A stretch of 43,091 bases of DNA from Rhodococcus sp. ARC_M6. GTDB taxonomy: Bacteria; Actinomycetota; Actinomycetes; Mycobacteriales; Mycobacteriaceae. Position 1 is the stretch's first letter. Each line of letters begins with the position of its first letter. This document shows positions 16,671 through 26,062 of this stretch, one piece after another. The stretch spans positions 1 through 43,091 of the forward strand of contig NZ_JALGQH010000040.1 in the NCBI RefSeq assembly GCF_022810305.1. The letters are read 5' to 3'. The notes beneath the pieces are model-generated. The model was not told the origin of the DNA and searched no databases. It worked only from the letters and a program-made list of their open reading frames with translations. A program made the translations under genes and the position numbers.

Positions 16671-18479
16671 TCACCGATGCTCTGCCTGTCGCCGGCAATC
16701 AGGATCGAGACGCCGGTAACCACCCGATACACCTTCCCACACCACCGCCACACCGAACCTCAGCAACAGATCGACGAGATCCGCTCCAGGCTCGTCCGGA
16801 ACAAGCACCGCCTTCGAGGTATGGGGGACGTGCCGGGCGTAGTCGAGGACCTGCCCGAGTGCCGCCCGGATCGTCGCCCGGCCACTGTCCGCCTTGACCT
16901 CGACCAACTCGCCGGTCGTCACGTCGAACACATCGGTATAGAGGGCCGACGACTCCCCCGGCACCACAATCATCTGGCGACATACCGTGTGTCCCTGATC
17001 TTCGAGGAACCTCAGATACCGCTCTTGCAGCGCCGACTCACGGCGCTCGGCGTGCACCGGACCGAGATGATCCCGCTCGAACATCTCGATGGTACGGATC
17101 TCGGGCGCGATAACGGTCACGCGTGCCGCAGACAACCGTGCCGCCGGATCATGCCCTGCTGGGGCGTCGATAGTCGGCGCGGCCCGGTCGGCACCGGGAC
17201 TACTGCCGTTGGAATTCAGGCCCAGACGGGCCAGTAGGTCGTCAAGCGCCGGGTGCTCGCGTCCGATCGCAGCGATGGCGGCGACGGCCTCTCGGCGGAA
17301 GTTCTCATCCCGGGCGAGGAGGGTGTGCGCCTCGGCGCTCAGACCAGCTCGGGAGCCGAAGCGATGGACCACATCCCTCGGACGCAGTCCCTGACGGAGG
17401 GAGGCGTCGGGCAGCTCGATCTGCCACCAGGGTGAATCCGCCAGGGCAATCCACGGTATGGCCGGGTCCGGGGCGCTAGCGGCGATCGCAAAGGGGGTCA
17501 GCAGCTTTCCCAGCGCCTGCCGGGCTGCCGAGAACGCGGTGAGACGAGCAGCACTGGACGGCCTCGATATCGCCCATAGCAACACCACGTACTGGTAGAA
17601 AGCCGCCGCGCCGTCCTGGCGGTGAACAGTCAGATGGTGGAGGGCGTCGAGCAAGAGCGCCCGCGGGTCGCGGCCGGGACTGCTCTGCGAACCGTCGCGG
17701 TCGGACAGGGCCGCGCCAGCGCCGTCACCGTTGCCGGCTGCGGCGCGGGCGGGATCATCCTCCAATGTGGAGGGTGAAGTGGACGCGGACCCGAGGGCGC
17801 CGGCTGACGCACCAGGGACACTTGCAGTCTCCTCTCCGACCCAGTCCCGCCACGCCCCGGGACACTCGATATTCGTGGTGTCGGCTCCGCACAGGACGCT
17901 CGTCAGCCAGCTCCGCGACACCACTTCCGTATCCAGGACCGTGAACCGTGCACGGTAGTTCTCGAATTCCTGCCCCGAGGCGGTGTGGCGAACCACTGTC
18001 AGCACGTCCTCTGCCTCAGGGCTCGGTTCACACGGGACCAGAAGACCGAGAAACCGTACCGCGCGGCCGATTCCGGCTTTCTCGAACAGCAGGAACGGCG
18101 GCACCGAAAGTCGGTCCTCCCGGTCTGCGCGGGCTGCGGCGAAAGCGTTGCGCAACAGGATGTTTCCGCCACGCGTGGTCTTGAGCAGGTCTCGGCCCGG
18201 CTTGCGGTTGTCACCGAAATAGGTGAACACCCCGGTCTCAGGGTCGAGTGCGTCCGGCCATTCCGCCTCCGCGCCGCTGGTGTAGAGCACCGACAACCGG
18301 ACCGTGCCCCTCGTCGGTGACCCGGCATGCCGGAAGCCACCTTGGTTTCCGACCGGGAGCAACTTCGCCAACGGGTCATCGCCCGCGGTGCCCTTACTAC
18401 CGCCGAGATAGACGGCACCGACGTACAGGTCGGCGTCGGCGAGATCCTCGAACGGGATGGTTCTGTTGTCGGTCGGCAC
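16671..18479 (-). CDS. ScoMcrA-like SRA domain-PD-(D/E)XK modification-dependent endonuclease
   Basis: 602 residues. The N-terminal ~210 residues match the ScoMcrA-type SRA domain: PFEDLADADLYVGAVYLGG, GNQGGFRHAGS, VLYTSGAEAEWPDALDPETG and FTYFGDNRKPGRDL. SRA domains flip out 5-methylcytosine or related bases. A low-complexity linker (about 218-275) leads to a helical region and a C-terminal PD-(D/E)XK nuclease with Asp516/Asp519 and Glu527-x-Lys529 (ELVEVKADSGRATI), followed by GQVLDYAR. The frame is open back to 18872, but homology begins at the GTG at 18479, which I use; its ribosome site is weak, so the start is uncertain. Expected to cut foreign methylated DNA. It is divergent from the McrBC pair. 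Confidence 0.85.
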   Translation of the reverse strand: MPTDNRTIPFEDLADADLYVGAVYLGGSKGTAGDDPLAKLLPVGNQGGFRHAGSPTRGTVRLSVLYTSGAEAEWPDALDPETGVFTYFGDNRKPGRDLLKTTRGGNILLRNAFAAARADREDRLSVPPFLLFEKAGIGRAVRFLGLLVPCEPSPEAEDVLTVVRHTASGQEFENYRARFTVLDTEVVSRSWLTSVLCGADTTNIECPGAWRDWVGEETASVPGASAGALGSASTSPSTLEDDPARAAAGNGDGAGAALSDRDGSQSSPGRDPRALLLDALHHLTVHRQDGAAAFYQYVVLLWAISRPSSAARLTAFSAARQALGKLLTPFAIAASAPDPAIPWIALADSPWWQIELPDASLRQGLRPRDVVHRFGSRAGLSAEAHTLLARDENFRREAVAAIAAIGREHPALDDLLARLGLNSNGSSPGADRAAPTIDAPAGHDPAARLSAARVTVIAPEIRTIEMFERDHLGPVHAERRESALQERYLRFLEDQGHTVCRQMIVVPGESSALYTDVFDVTTGELVEVKADSGRATIRAALGQVLDYARHVPHTSKAVLVPDEPGADLVDLLLRFGVAVVWEGVSGGYRRLDPDCRRQAEHR

Positions 18480-18795
18480 GATCGGACACCGTACAGCGGG
18501 GCTCCGACACCGAATCACTGCCAGCCACCCCAGTTCGCAACACCGGAGTGCACACCGCCACGCCCAATGAGAATGTCGCACCGGCGGATGCCTTGCCCAC
18601 ACACGAATTCCGGCATCGCGCCTGTTCGTCGATGATAATCCGCGGGGACGATCCCAAGCCGGACGAGATGGGCCGCACTTCCTGCGCGCGCATTCACGCT
18701 CAGGCAGCAGCGAGCCTGTACTCGCAGCGCCGAAGCGCCAAGTAGGTTTCACAAGCGGTTCAATTCGGACGTAGTCCGCTGACGATAGGGCAGAA
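18480..18795. other. Divergent intergenic region between SRA nuclease and mcrB
   Basis: 316 bp that should hold promoters for both modification-dependent systems. The minus-strand frame is open across it but its content is unlike the SRA family. I see no clear operator. Confidence 0.4.
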
Positions 18796-20622
18796 ATGGG
18801 TCGTTTCACCGAGCACGCGGCGCGGGAACGTATCGACGAGACAGTCGATCTGTGGCGAAAGAATTGCCTCATGGCAGACGGGTCGTTGACTCAGTCGCAA
18901 CCGGCGGAAACCTGGACGTTGGCGAACGCCAAAGACCTGGAGACACGGTTCACCAACAATCCGCTGGTCGGGTCGGCCGGCGGCGGGACCTTCGCGAGCA
19001 AGTTCGAAGTTCAGCTCGAAAATGCTTCCCCCGAACTGAGACTTTTTGCGGCAGAGCTATTGCTCATCCATTTCCTGTTCACCAGTTCCGTGACAGGACG
19101 AGGCAAAGTCGAGGTAATCGACAAGACCTTGGCCGATTCCGGATACAAACTAGACACAAGCTCGGTGCCGTACAAGGCAATGTGGTCGAAGATCGGCCAC
19201 CCTGGTGTCGGATTCAACACGCGCCGAGATCTCCAACTCGGGTTGCTCATCGACTTCACGGTCAGATTGAAAAGCTTGTCTGTGGAAGATCGAGAAGCGG
19301 TACTCGCAGATCCATGGGCGCTCGAGGATTTCGTGCGGCAAGCCCCCAGTCAGAACAGCCGCGAAATGATGCACATATTGCTACATCTGTTGCATCCTGA
19401 TTCGTTCGAGCGAATCGCCTCGGGCGCGCACAAACGTGAGATCGCCAGCGCATTCGCTCAGCTTCTCGATGAGGATGTTCCGGAGGATTGGTCGGTGGAC
19501 CGCAAACTACTCGCGATCCGGACAAAGTTGGAGAACGACTTCCTGGCGGCAGACGGCTATGTCGATTTTTACCATGCACCGTTGCAGGGGGTGTGGCAGT
19601 CCCGCCCGGGCAGGGACAGCGAAGGTACGACCGATATCGAGTCGCTGGAATGGAAGAAGCAGCTCATTCTGTACGGTCCCCCCGGCACCAGCAAGACTTT
19701 CACCGCAAGAAAATTGGCCGAGAGCCTGATCCGGCGCGAAGCTCTCCGAAGTTGGGGGCCGCGCAAGTTCTTCGACAACAAAGATCTACTCGAACACCGG
19801 GTGAACGAGAACGTCGAGTGGGTGCAACTTCATCCAGGGTATGGCTATGCCGAGTTCATTCGAGGACTTCGGATCGAAGGGGACGAGACTCGCTATCAAC
19901 CAGGCCTTCTCCCCGACTTGATCGACCGCGCAACGACACAAGATCTTCCCGAAGATCTGACTCCGCTACCGTTCGTTCTGGTCCTGGACGAGATCAACCG
20001 GACGGACCTCTCAGCGATGCTCGGTGAGGCATTCTCGCTGCTCGAGCGCGACAAGCGTGGTTTCTCCGTAGCGTTGCCGGGCATCAACAAAGGGGAACCG
20101 CCGACGAGGCTGGCGATGCCGGAGAACCTGTACGTCATCGGCACAATGAACGAGATCGACCAATCTGTCGAGACACTCGACTTCGCGTTGCGACGACGAT
20201 TCCTGTGGAGCGAGTGCCCATTCGAGCGGGACACCCTGTTGGAGATTGTCCGTGCACGATGGGACGGCGATGTCGGGACACGCTTCTCGTTCGAGGACGC
20301 GGCGGCGCAGTTGGAGATTTTCGCGGACCGCGCAGTTTCGCTCAACGACGCGATCCTCAAGATGGAAGACCTCGGTCGTGCTTACCAGATCGGGCACACG
20401 TACTTCGCGGATATTACGTTCTTCCTCGGGCGATCGCTCAGCAGCGCCCGTCAGAAACCCGATAAAGGAACCTACTTGTGGACCAAAGGAGGCAAAGCGA
20501 AGGACCCACTCATCGACCTCTGGGCTCGATCGTTGAAACCTCTACTCGAACAGTACCTTTCCGGAACTGACGCCATGGAGAGCTCCCTCAACGCCCTCTG
20601 GACGACATTCAAGTCGCAATGA
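18796..20622 (+). CDS. mcrB: McrB-like GTPase/AAA+ subunit of a modification-dependent restriction system
   Basis: 608 residues. The ~270-residue N-terminal part is the target-recognition region; it differs from the E. coli McrB DNA-binding domain and I cannot name it. The motor domain has Walker A GPPGTSKT (294-301, Ser where Gly is usual), Walker B VLVLDEIN (Asp398-Glu399) and the McrB signature MNEIDQS (451-457; usually MNxxDRS), then LDFALRRRF. McrB proteins hydrolyse GTP and translocate on DNA with McrC. The gene overlaps mcrC by four bases (ATGA). The variant residues are within what is seen in distant McrB homologues. Confidence 0.9.
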   Translation: MGRFTEHAARERIDETVDLWRKNCLMADGSLTQSQPAETWTLANAKDLETRFTNNPLVGSAGGGTFASKFEVQLENASPELRLFAAELLLIHFLFTSSVTGRGKVEVIDKTLADSGYKLDTSSVPYKAMWSKIGHPGVGFNTRRDLQLGLLIDFTVRLKSLSVEDREAVLADPWALEDFVRQAPSQNSREMMHILLHLLHPDSFERIASGAHKREIASAFAQLLDEDVPEDWSVDRKLLAIRTKLENDFLAADGYVDFYHAPLQGVWQSRPGRDSEGTTDIESLEWKKQLILYGPPGTSKTFTARKLAESLIRREALRSWGPRKFFDNKDLLEHRVNENVEWVQLHPGYGYAEFIRGLRIEGDETRYQPGLLPDLIDRATTQDLPEDLTPLPFVLVLDEINRTDLSAMLGEAFSLLERDKRGFSVALPGINKGEPPTRLAMPENLYVIGTMNEIDQSVETLDFALRRRFLWSECPFERDTLLEIVRARWDGDVGTRFSFEDAAAQLEIFADRAVSLNDAILKMEDLGRAYQIGHTYFADITFFLGRSLSSARQKPDKGTYLWTKGGKAKDPLIDLWARSLKPLLEQYLSGTDAMESSLNALWTTFKSQ

Positions 20623-21953
20623 GAATAAGGGAGCGAATCGTTTACCAAGATCTCGGCGGACTGGTTCCAGGCACCAAAAATCTGAACAACGCCGAAAACA
20701 AATGGCTCGAGGAGTTGGCGCCGCGACTGGACCCCACCTCGATGCTGGTCCCGATCAAATATTCCTTCACCAAACATCAAGATCAAGCCGAACCCGTACT
20801 GACCCGGCAACTGGACGGAACATGGCGAGCCGGCCGCTACATCGGGGAAATCCGGAGCGGTAACACGATATTGGAGATCCGCCCACGCCTCGGCTTCCCC
20901 ATCATCGCAGCGTGGGCGAGCGCGGCGTTGAACCTGAAGATCGTCCCGCGCGCCGCCGGCAAGAACGGGACGTCCTTCCTGATCGCCGAACTGCAGGCCG
21001 CTGCCTGGCGCCGCGCGCTGGTCGACGCGGCACGTCACGGGATGCCCGCCATCCGCGCGACCGAGCATCACGTAGGGCCCAGTGTGCGGGGGCGACTCGA
21101 TGTACCCGGCACAGTGCCGTACCGCGCGAGACGGAGCCCGAACCTGGTGTCGCTGACCCAGCCGAAAGTGGTCGACAACCCGGTCACCCGTGTAATCGTG
21201 TTGGCCGATCGAGTCTTGAACACTCGAATTCAACGCGCAGGTTGGCGCGGGCCGCGCATCGACGAATTCATTCCCCATCTTCGCGCCGCGACAGGTCCCC
21301 GACCTGCTCTCCCGACGAGGCGGGAACTGCGCTCGGTGCGGTACTCGCCGATCACGCAACCCTACAAAGCTGTGGCAGATTTGTCGTGGCTGATCGCCAA
21401 AAACAAAGGCCCACAGGGTGATAGTTCCACCGATACACACGATGGAGTCCTGCTCGACGTAGCGGAACTGTGGGAGTTGTTCCTGCTGCATTGTCTGCGC
21501 GCCGCCGCAGACGATCTAACGGTTACGCACGGAACGACCGCGGATCTATCAACTCACCTTCTGCACGCCGCAACCGGAGGGCAGAAACTGGGCCGACTGC
21601 TACCGGACTTCATCGTCGGAGACGACGCTGCGCCCACCGCGATCATCGACGCCAAGTACAAGCGCCTCAACGATCCGTTCCCCGTGAACCGAGAAGACCT
21701 CTACCAACTCACCAGCTACCTGGCTGCTCATTCCGGCGGGGGCATCAGACCCCGCGGCATCCTCGCCTATCCACTACTTCCCGACTCGGCGATGTCGAGC
21801 GCTGAAGCGAACGGGCCGTGGAGCCTGCAATGGGGTGGCGGTGGGACGGCAGAATTTCTCCGACTGCCCATCGAAGCCGCAGGCTGTATCGATCGGTTCA
21901 CAAAAATTCTGTCATCCGACCGCGACACGGTAGATCGCCACAACTACTCGTAG
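20619..21953 (+). CDS. mcrC: McrC-like nuclease subunit
   Basis: 444 residues. N-terminal McrC region with the conserved VRGRLDVPGT segment (157-164) and a C-terminal PD-(D/E)XK nuclease: LLPDFIVG (Asp330), then AIIDAKYKRL (Asp344-x-Lys346), followed by REDLYQLTSYLAAH. McrC activates McrB GTPase and cuts DNA, typically at methylated sites. Start ATG overlaps the mcrB stop, so the two are made from one message. The gene looks intact. Confidence 0.9.
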   Translation: MRIRERIVYQDLGGLVPGTKNLNNAENKWLEELAPRLDPTSMLVPIKYSFTKHQDQAEPVLTRQLDGTWRAGRYIGEIRSGNTILEIRPRLGFPIIAAWASAALNLKIVPRAAGKNGTSFLIAELQAAAWRRALVDAARHGMPAIRATEHHVGPSVRGRLDVPGTVPYRARRSPNLVSLTQPKVVDNPVTRVIVLADRVLNTRIQRAGWRGPRIDEFIPHLRAATGPRPALPTRRELRSVRYSPITQPYKAVADLSWLIAKNKGPQGDSSTDTHDGVLLDVAELWELFLLHCLRAAADDLTVTHGTTADLSTHLLHAATGGQKLGRLLPDFIVGDDAAPTAIIDAKYKRLNDPFPVNREDLYQLTSYLAAHSGGGIRPRGILAYPLLPDSAMSSAEANGPWSLQWGGGGTAEFLRLPIEAAGCIDRFTKILSSDRDTVDRHNYS

Positions 21954-22036
21954 ACGGGTGTCCCACCATGGTGAGGATCCGGATCATCCTGTGGAGTGCG
22001 GCGATCACCGCCGTTACTACCCCGCGACGGAGATCT

Positions 22037-22065
22037 CGGCCGCTGCCCACGGCAGCAGTCGGCCG
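22037..22065. terminator. Hairpin between convergent genes
   Basis: GCTGCC-CAC-GGCAGC at 22042-22056, extended by an outer CGGCC/GGCCG pair with a small bulge. It lies between the mcrC stop (21953) and the end of the convergent gene (22124), fitting a bidirectional terminator. Confidence 0.5.
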
Positions 22066-22123
22066 GCCGCAGCACTCCTCCGAGGAGCACCTTGATCCGC
22101 TCGGAGACGACGCAAGGCATGGA

Positions 22124-24010
22124 TCAGCTACCCGACTTGTTTCCCTCGTAACTGGCTTCGAATGCGCCGCCCGCAAGTTGAGGGCAGTGAACCTTCCGCT
22201 GCATACACGGGCCTTTGCGCATGATGTTCAGTGCAGTTGTGGCGGCCGCCCGGGTGACCGCGACGTCGTCGAGGAGCCGTTCGAGGGCATCGAGCGTGTC
22301 GACACGCAGGAGCAGCTGCCCCGGCCCTGATTCCTCGTAGACAGCGGGAGACCATTGTGCGGTCGGGTGGCGGCGCAAGAACGCCCAGACTGATTGGTCG
22401 GTGGGGAACAACTCATCCGCGTTGACCTGAATCGTCCCCGGCCCCGATATACCTCGGTTCTGATAGATCACCAGCATTTCGGTCATCGCGATCGTCAAAC
22501 AGGAAACTCGACCACTGCGCTTGCCAGGTTTGGTCAGGCAGCTGATCGCCCAGGAGTGAAGTTCTGTCCGCGCAGGATAGGGCACACAGCGGGTGAGGTA
22601 GCTGCCGATGATGCGGGTGATCTGGTCGGCATCGGGATGGGTGAGGAAGTGCCGGTAGTTGGCCGCGGTGCGGGCGAGTCGTTCGACGGACGAGCTTTCG
22701 CGCGCAGTGGTGTCATTGGTGTTGGCGACATCGGGTGCGGCCAGCCAGGTGCGTTGTTCGTCGGGAGAGATCAGGTCGTCGAGGTGTTTGCTTGCCCCGA
22801 TCATCGTGGCCATCTCGTTGATGTTGCGTGCGAGCAATCCTGCCTCTTGCGCGCTATGGATGAGCGACTTCTCGCGCAGTCTGAGACGCCGTTTGTCATG
22901 GAGCGATCGCGTTGCCTCCGCGTCGGAGACCACCCGGATCTGGTGTATGTCCAGATAGCGGCCACGATGCTGCTTGAGCCGTTCGGGAAGATTGATCGAT
23001 TCGCCGATATAGCACTGTCCATCCGCGAACTCGAGAATGTAGTAGCCACCGGAACCCACACCAGCCTGTTCGAGATACCTGATGAGCGTCGAAGGGGTCG
23101 GCTCCAGTGGGATGGAGAACCCGTTCTCGACAGCCCACGCATCGATCTCCTGTGCTCGGGCATGGACTACGTCCGGCTCGGGCAGCGGCTCCGGAGCCGG
23201 AGGGATGACGGGCAAAATTGATGCAGGAGTCGCCGCACCTCTGGAATGCCACTGCTTCGATGTATCAGAGGGCACGAGGGCACAGTTCGCCGCCGCTACC
23301 GCCATCACGTCATAAAGGAAGTCGAGTTCAGCGGCATCGACGTTCGCATCGACACCGAGAAATCCGGTCGCCTCGGGGTCGAGTTGCCAGCTCCCGTCAT
23401 GAAAGGTCCAGCGCATCCGCATGTCCCGGACATCGACGTCCAGGAGGTCGCCGACTACCAGCCGAAACTGGGCGCCTAGATCGGGCGGGACCTGCGTGGA
23501 CATCTCGATCACATTCGTCTCGCGATAGGTAACTGTGAACTCCCAGCCCGCTACCAGCGCGCAGATCATCGCGTCGGATATGGGAACCAGCTTGCCGACC
23601 AACCCCCCGAGGACCGGATCGTCGTCATCGGCGAGACGGTCGTGCAGATCGAGAAATCCCCCAGGGCGCCCGGTTGCCGCCTCGGGTATCAACCAGTCGG
23701 GTACGTGCGTGTACATGTGCTCGATCACAGACCTACCGTCGCGCGCTGAAATGATACCGCTTAGGGACAGGAGCCCGGTCGACGTCTCGTCCACGCCCCA
23801 CAGCCCCTGCTCGTAGGCGATCGTCACAAGTGCGTCGTCTATGCCATCCACCGGGGCAGATGCACGAACCTCGATGGAGGTTCGCTCCTCGGTAGCCGAC
23901 ATCCGTACACGTATCGACCAGCCGGCAACGAACATCGGAAAGACCTGGTCCTCGATCTGGTCGGAGATCTCTTCGACGAGGAGTCGTGGTTCTTCGATAT
24001 CGTTTTCCAT
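22124..24010 (-). CDS. GIY-YIG domain protein with duplicated N-terminal module
   Basis: 628 residues. Two related modules lie at about 15-105 and 145-240; they share VAGWS/VAGWE followed by a strand with R..T..IE, and later a G.W..D...TG.L segment (GLWGVDETSTGLL and GSWQLDPEATGFL). After a Pro-rich hinge comes a GIY-YIG domain (GGYYILEFADGQCYIGES at ~322-338, then LPERLKQHRG), and a ~250-residue C-terminal region with helices and the segment RKGPCMQRKVHCPQLAGG. ATG 24010 is chosen because AAGG lies eight bases upstream. The gene downstream of the 24767 gene on the same strand may be its partner. I know no described system with this architecture. Confidence 0.78.
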   Translation of the reverse strand: MENDIEEPRLLVEEISDQIEDQVFPMFVAGWSIRVRMSATEERTSIEVRASAPVDGIDDALVTIAYEQGLWGVDETSTGLLSLSGIISARDGRSVIEHMYTHVPDWLIPEAATGRPGGFLDLHDRLADDDDPVLGGLVGKLVPISDAMICALVAGWEFTVTYRETNVIEMSTQVPPDLGAQFRLVVGDLLDVDVRDMRMRWTFHDGSWQLDPEATGFLGVDANVDAAELDFLYDVMAVAAANCALVPSDTSKQWHSRGAATPASILPVIPPAPEPLPEPDVVHARAQEIDAWAVENGFSIPLEPTPSTLIRYLEQAGVGSGGYYILEFADGQCYIGESINLPERLKQHRGRYLDIHQIRVVSDAEATRSLHDKRRLRLREKSLIHSAQEAGLLARNINEMATMIGASKHLDDLISPDEQRTWLAAPDVANTNDTTARESSSVERLARTAANYRHFLTHPDADQITRIIGSYLTRCVPYPARTELHSWAISCLTKPGKRSGRVSCLTIAMTEMLVIYQNRGISGPGTIQVNADELFPTDQSVWAFLRRHPTAQWSPAVYEESGPGQLLLRVDTLDALERLLDDVAVTRAAATTALNIMRKGPCMQRKVHCPQLAGGAFEASYEGNKSGS

Positions 24011-24140
24011 GCAGTTACCTTCCAGTTCAATTCCGCAAGTAGGTACATTTGCCGCACCCATCCCTCCAAAAGCCAAGCCGCTGTTCACCGGGGCCGGTAG
24101 TAGCCGATAGATGCGGGAACCCGTCGGCCCGACCGAGCAA

Positions 24141-24767
24141 CTACCAGACTTCCCGTGCCGGTCCGGCGCGACGCTCGGCCCTGATACGCGCGACGGTAGT
24201 CACCCAATTCACCGCCTTTTTCAGACCTCGGACGATGAACCAGTCCTGCGCGCAATCGGTGAGCGGGTCGACAATGTCGCCGGGCTGCTGCGACGCCATT
24301 CCCGCCCGTCTGGAGAACACGGCACCGCGCTCGACGACGAACACGTCCGGGTAGATCTCGCAGGCCAGTTCCCTGCTCGATTTCGCGCGGTGGGTTGCCC
24401 GCAGCTCGAACTGCACGGTCCGCTCATCGCGCCGCGGCAACAACGCCCAGTCGATGTCGGGCCGAATACGTGCGGACGAATCCCCCTGACCCGTGTGTCG
24501 CTGCTCTATCAGCCACACGGCCATCGGATCGCCGGACAACACCTCGATCCAGTTGACCGCGAGCTCGGTCACCTCGTCGTCGACAACGAAGACATACTCG
24601 TCTTCCTCCGGCAGACGGGTCACGACGGCAATGCCCGCATCCGCCACCACCGCCTCGTCTGTCGTGAAAGCCCGACCACATTCGTCGACGAAGACGTCAG
24701 GGTGGATCTCGCACGCCGCCTCCCCAGTCGACGTCACTCGATGAGTAGCCTTCACCTCAAATACCAT
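24141..24767 (-). CDS. Protein made of two tandem copies of one domain
   Basis: 208 residues built as a repeat: residues 3-76 (FEVKATHRVTSTGEAACEI, PDVFVDECGRAF, AVNWIEVL) and 120-192 (FELRATHRAKSSRELACEI, PDVFVVERGAVF, AVNWVTTV). Each copy has strands starting F.(V/L)(K/R)ATHR, a conserved ACEI(H/Y)PDVFV segment and a closing (A/K)...AVNW. Function unknown. Its stop lies 130 bp before the start of the GIY-YIG gene, so one transcript could cover both. The ATG at 24767 is the only clear start. Confidence 0.72.
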   Translation of the reverse strand: MVFEVKATHRVTSTGEAACEIHPDVFVDECGRAFTTDEAVVADAGIAVVTRLPEEDEYVFVVDDEVTELAVNWIEVLSGDPMAVWLIEQRHTGQGDSSARIRPDIDWALLPRRDERTVQFELRATHRAKSSRELACEIYPDVFVVERGAVFSRRAGMASQQPGDIVDPLTDCAQDWFIVRGLKKAVNWVTTVARIRAERRAGPAREVW

Positions 24768-24812
24768 CTATTACAGCCCCTTCCCTGCCGTCGTAATACG
24801 CATTTCACATCG

Positions 24813-24847
24813 GGCGCCCTGGTGCGGCGATTCGGCACCAGGGCGCC
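24813..24847 (-). terminator. Strong GC hairpin upstream of the duplicated-domain gene
   Basis: A perfect 13-base inverted repeat (GGCGCCCTGGTGC at 24813-24825; complement at 24835-24847) with a 9-base loop and no T-run on either side. On the minus strand it lies 155 bp beyond the DUF4190 gene's stop, so it probably terminates that transcript. Because it sits only 46 bp before the start of the next gene it could also affect that gene's leader. Confidence 0.6.
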
Positions 24848-25002
24848 GACAACCCTGCCGACACACCGGAAGCACAGATTCGAATGTGAGCACACAGTCC
24901 GATACGAGACTTCCTGAATTCGCGTGGCGATCGATTCAAGAACTCCACAGAGTTACGCGATTTCCGCTAACCGAAATGCGAGCGAGCTTGCACCGAGGAG
25001 AG

Positions 25003-25740
25003 TCAGGAGGCGCTAGCAACGGCCGCAACGATGAAGATCAACAGCCAAAAAGCAACAAAGAGATAGCCCAGGACCAGGCCGGCGATAGCCAGGCCACGGC
25101 CGTTCTCGCCTGTGCGCCTGATCTGGCTCAGCGCGATGTGGCCGAAGACGATCCCCAGTACACCTCCGAGGATGCCGAAGATGAGCGCGAGGATCGCGAA
25201 GGTATTGGTGGTCTGCGAGCGAATGGGTGCGCCGTAGACGGGTTGTCCATCGGCGGTGTAACCGACGATCGGTGCCACCAACGGGCCAGTAGGCACCACA
25301 GCTTGTCCTTTAGACGACCGCACGGCCGCGATGATCGCCCCAACTATCATCGCAAGAAAGCCTGCGACGTTGACGATTCCGGCGATAACCTGGATTCCAG
25401 ATACATCGGTCGTCTGATTCACCGCGCCGAGGAACAGGTTGATGCCAAAGGCCATGAGAAGCCAATGCCACCACTGGATTCCATAATTTAGGTACGCAAC
25501 GAGTGCGATACCGCCGGTCCCGAGGACGGACGCCACACCGATGACAAACCAGCCCGCTGTGGAGTCTTTGATCAACAACACATGTAGAAATGCGCCGACG
25601 ATGTTTGCAAGGAAAATGCCCAGGCCGATCCAAAATATCGGTAATCCTAGTAGTGGCCGAGCCGGTGGAGGGGTCGTGGCGCGCCCAGGCGTTCCCTGTG
25701 GCAACGGCATCGATGCTGTCGGCGGATAGTGTTCAGACAT
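25003..25740 (-). CDS. DUF4190 domain membrane protein
   Basis: 245 residues. A Pro-rich cytoplasmic start (PGRATTPPPARPLLG) is followed by several transmembrane segments (IFWIGLGIFLANIVGAFLH, FVIGVASVLGTGGIALVAYL, LAMIVGAIIAAV). The C-terminal ~70 residues are a DUF4190 domain: NTFAILALIFGILGGVLG, IVFGHIALSQIRRTGE, GRGLAIAGLVLGYL. ATG 25740 has AGGA about eight bases upstream; an upstream frame to 25833 is less likely. A housekeeping-type actinobacterial membrane protein of unknown role. Confidence 0.85.
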   Translation of the reverse strand: MSEHYPPTASMPLPQGTPGRATTPPPARPLLGLPIFWIGLGIFLANIVGAFLHVLLIKDSTAGWFVIGVASVLGTGGIALVAYLNYGIQWWHWLLMAFGINLFLGAVNQTTDVSGIQVIAGIVNVAGFLAMIVGAIIAAVRSSKGQAVVPTGPLVAPIVGYTADGQPVYGAPIRSQTTNTFAILALIFGILGGVLGIVFGHIALSQIRRTGENGRGLAIAGLVLGYLFVAFWLLIFIVAAVASAS

Positions 25741-26062
25741 TGGGACATCCTGCTCCAAAGCATGAAACAGGACAATACCGACCCGTTGGAAATGGCAATT
25801 CCGCGCGGTGAATTCGACATTGATGTTCGACACGGGTTCTCGACATACCAGCGTTGCGCGAATGCGCTGTGAATCGCATCGCCAAGCGGCGGCCTATTGG
25901 CAGAACTGCACGGCCACAGTCGATCCCGAATCGGGAATCGTGACCGAAAGAGTGGTTCTGGCCCACTTTCCGTGACGGCTCCACATTCGCGCCGCGTGTC
26001 GTTCGGGCAGGACTTGGATCGCGCGGGAGATGATCGTTCTGGTGTTCTGAGAACTGTTGTGA
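25741..26062. other. Gene-free stretch
   Basis: 322 bp between the DUF4190 start and the ISL3 fragment. It should contain the DUF4190 promoter. Short frames on both strands have no recognisable content; no repeat or hairpin stands out. Confidence 0.4.

Noticed and set aside
18480..18872. 131-residue N-terminal extension of the SRA nuclease
   Set aside because: The frame is open but Arg/Cys/Trp-rich and unlike the family, whose homology begins at the GTG at 18479.
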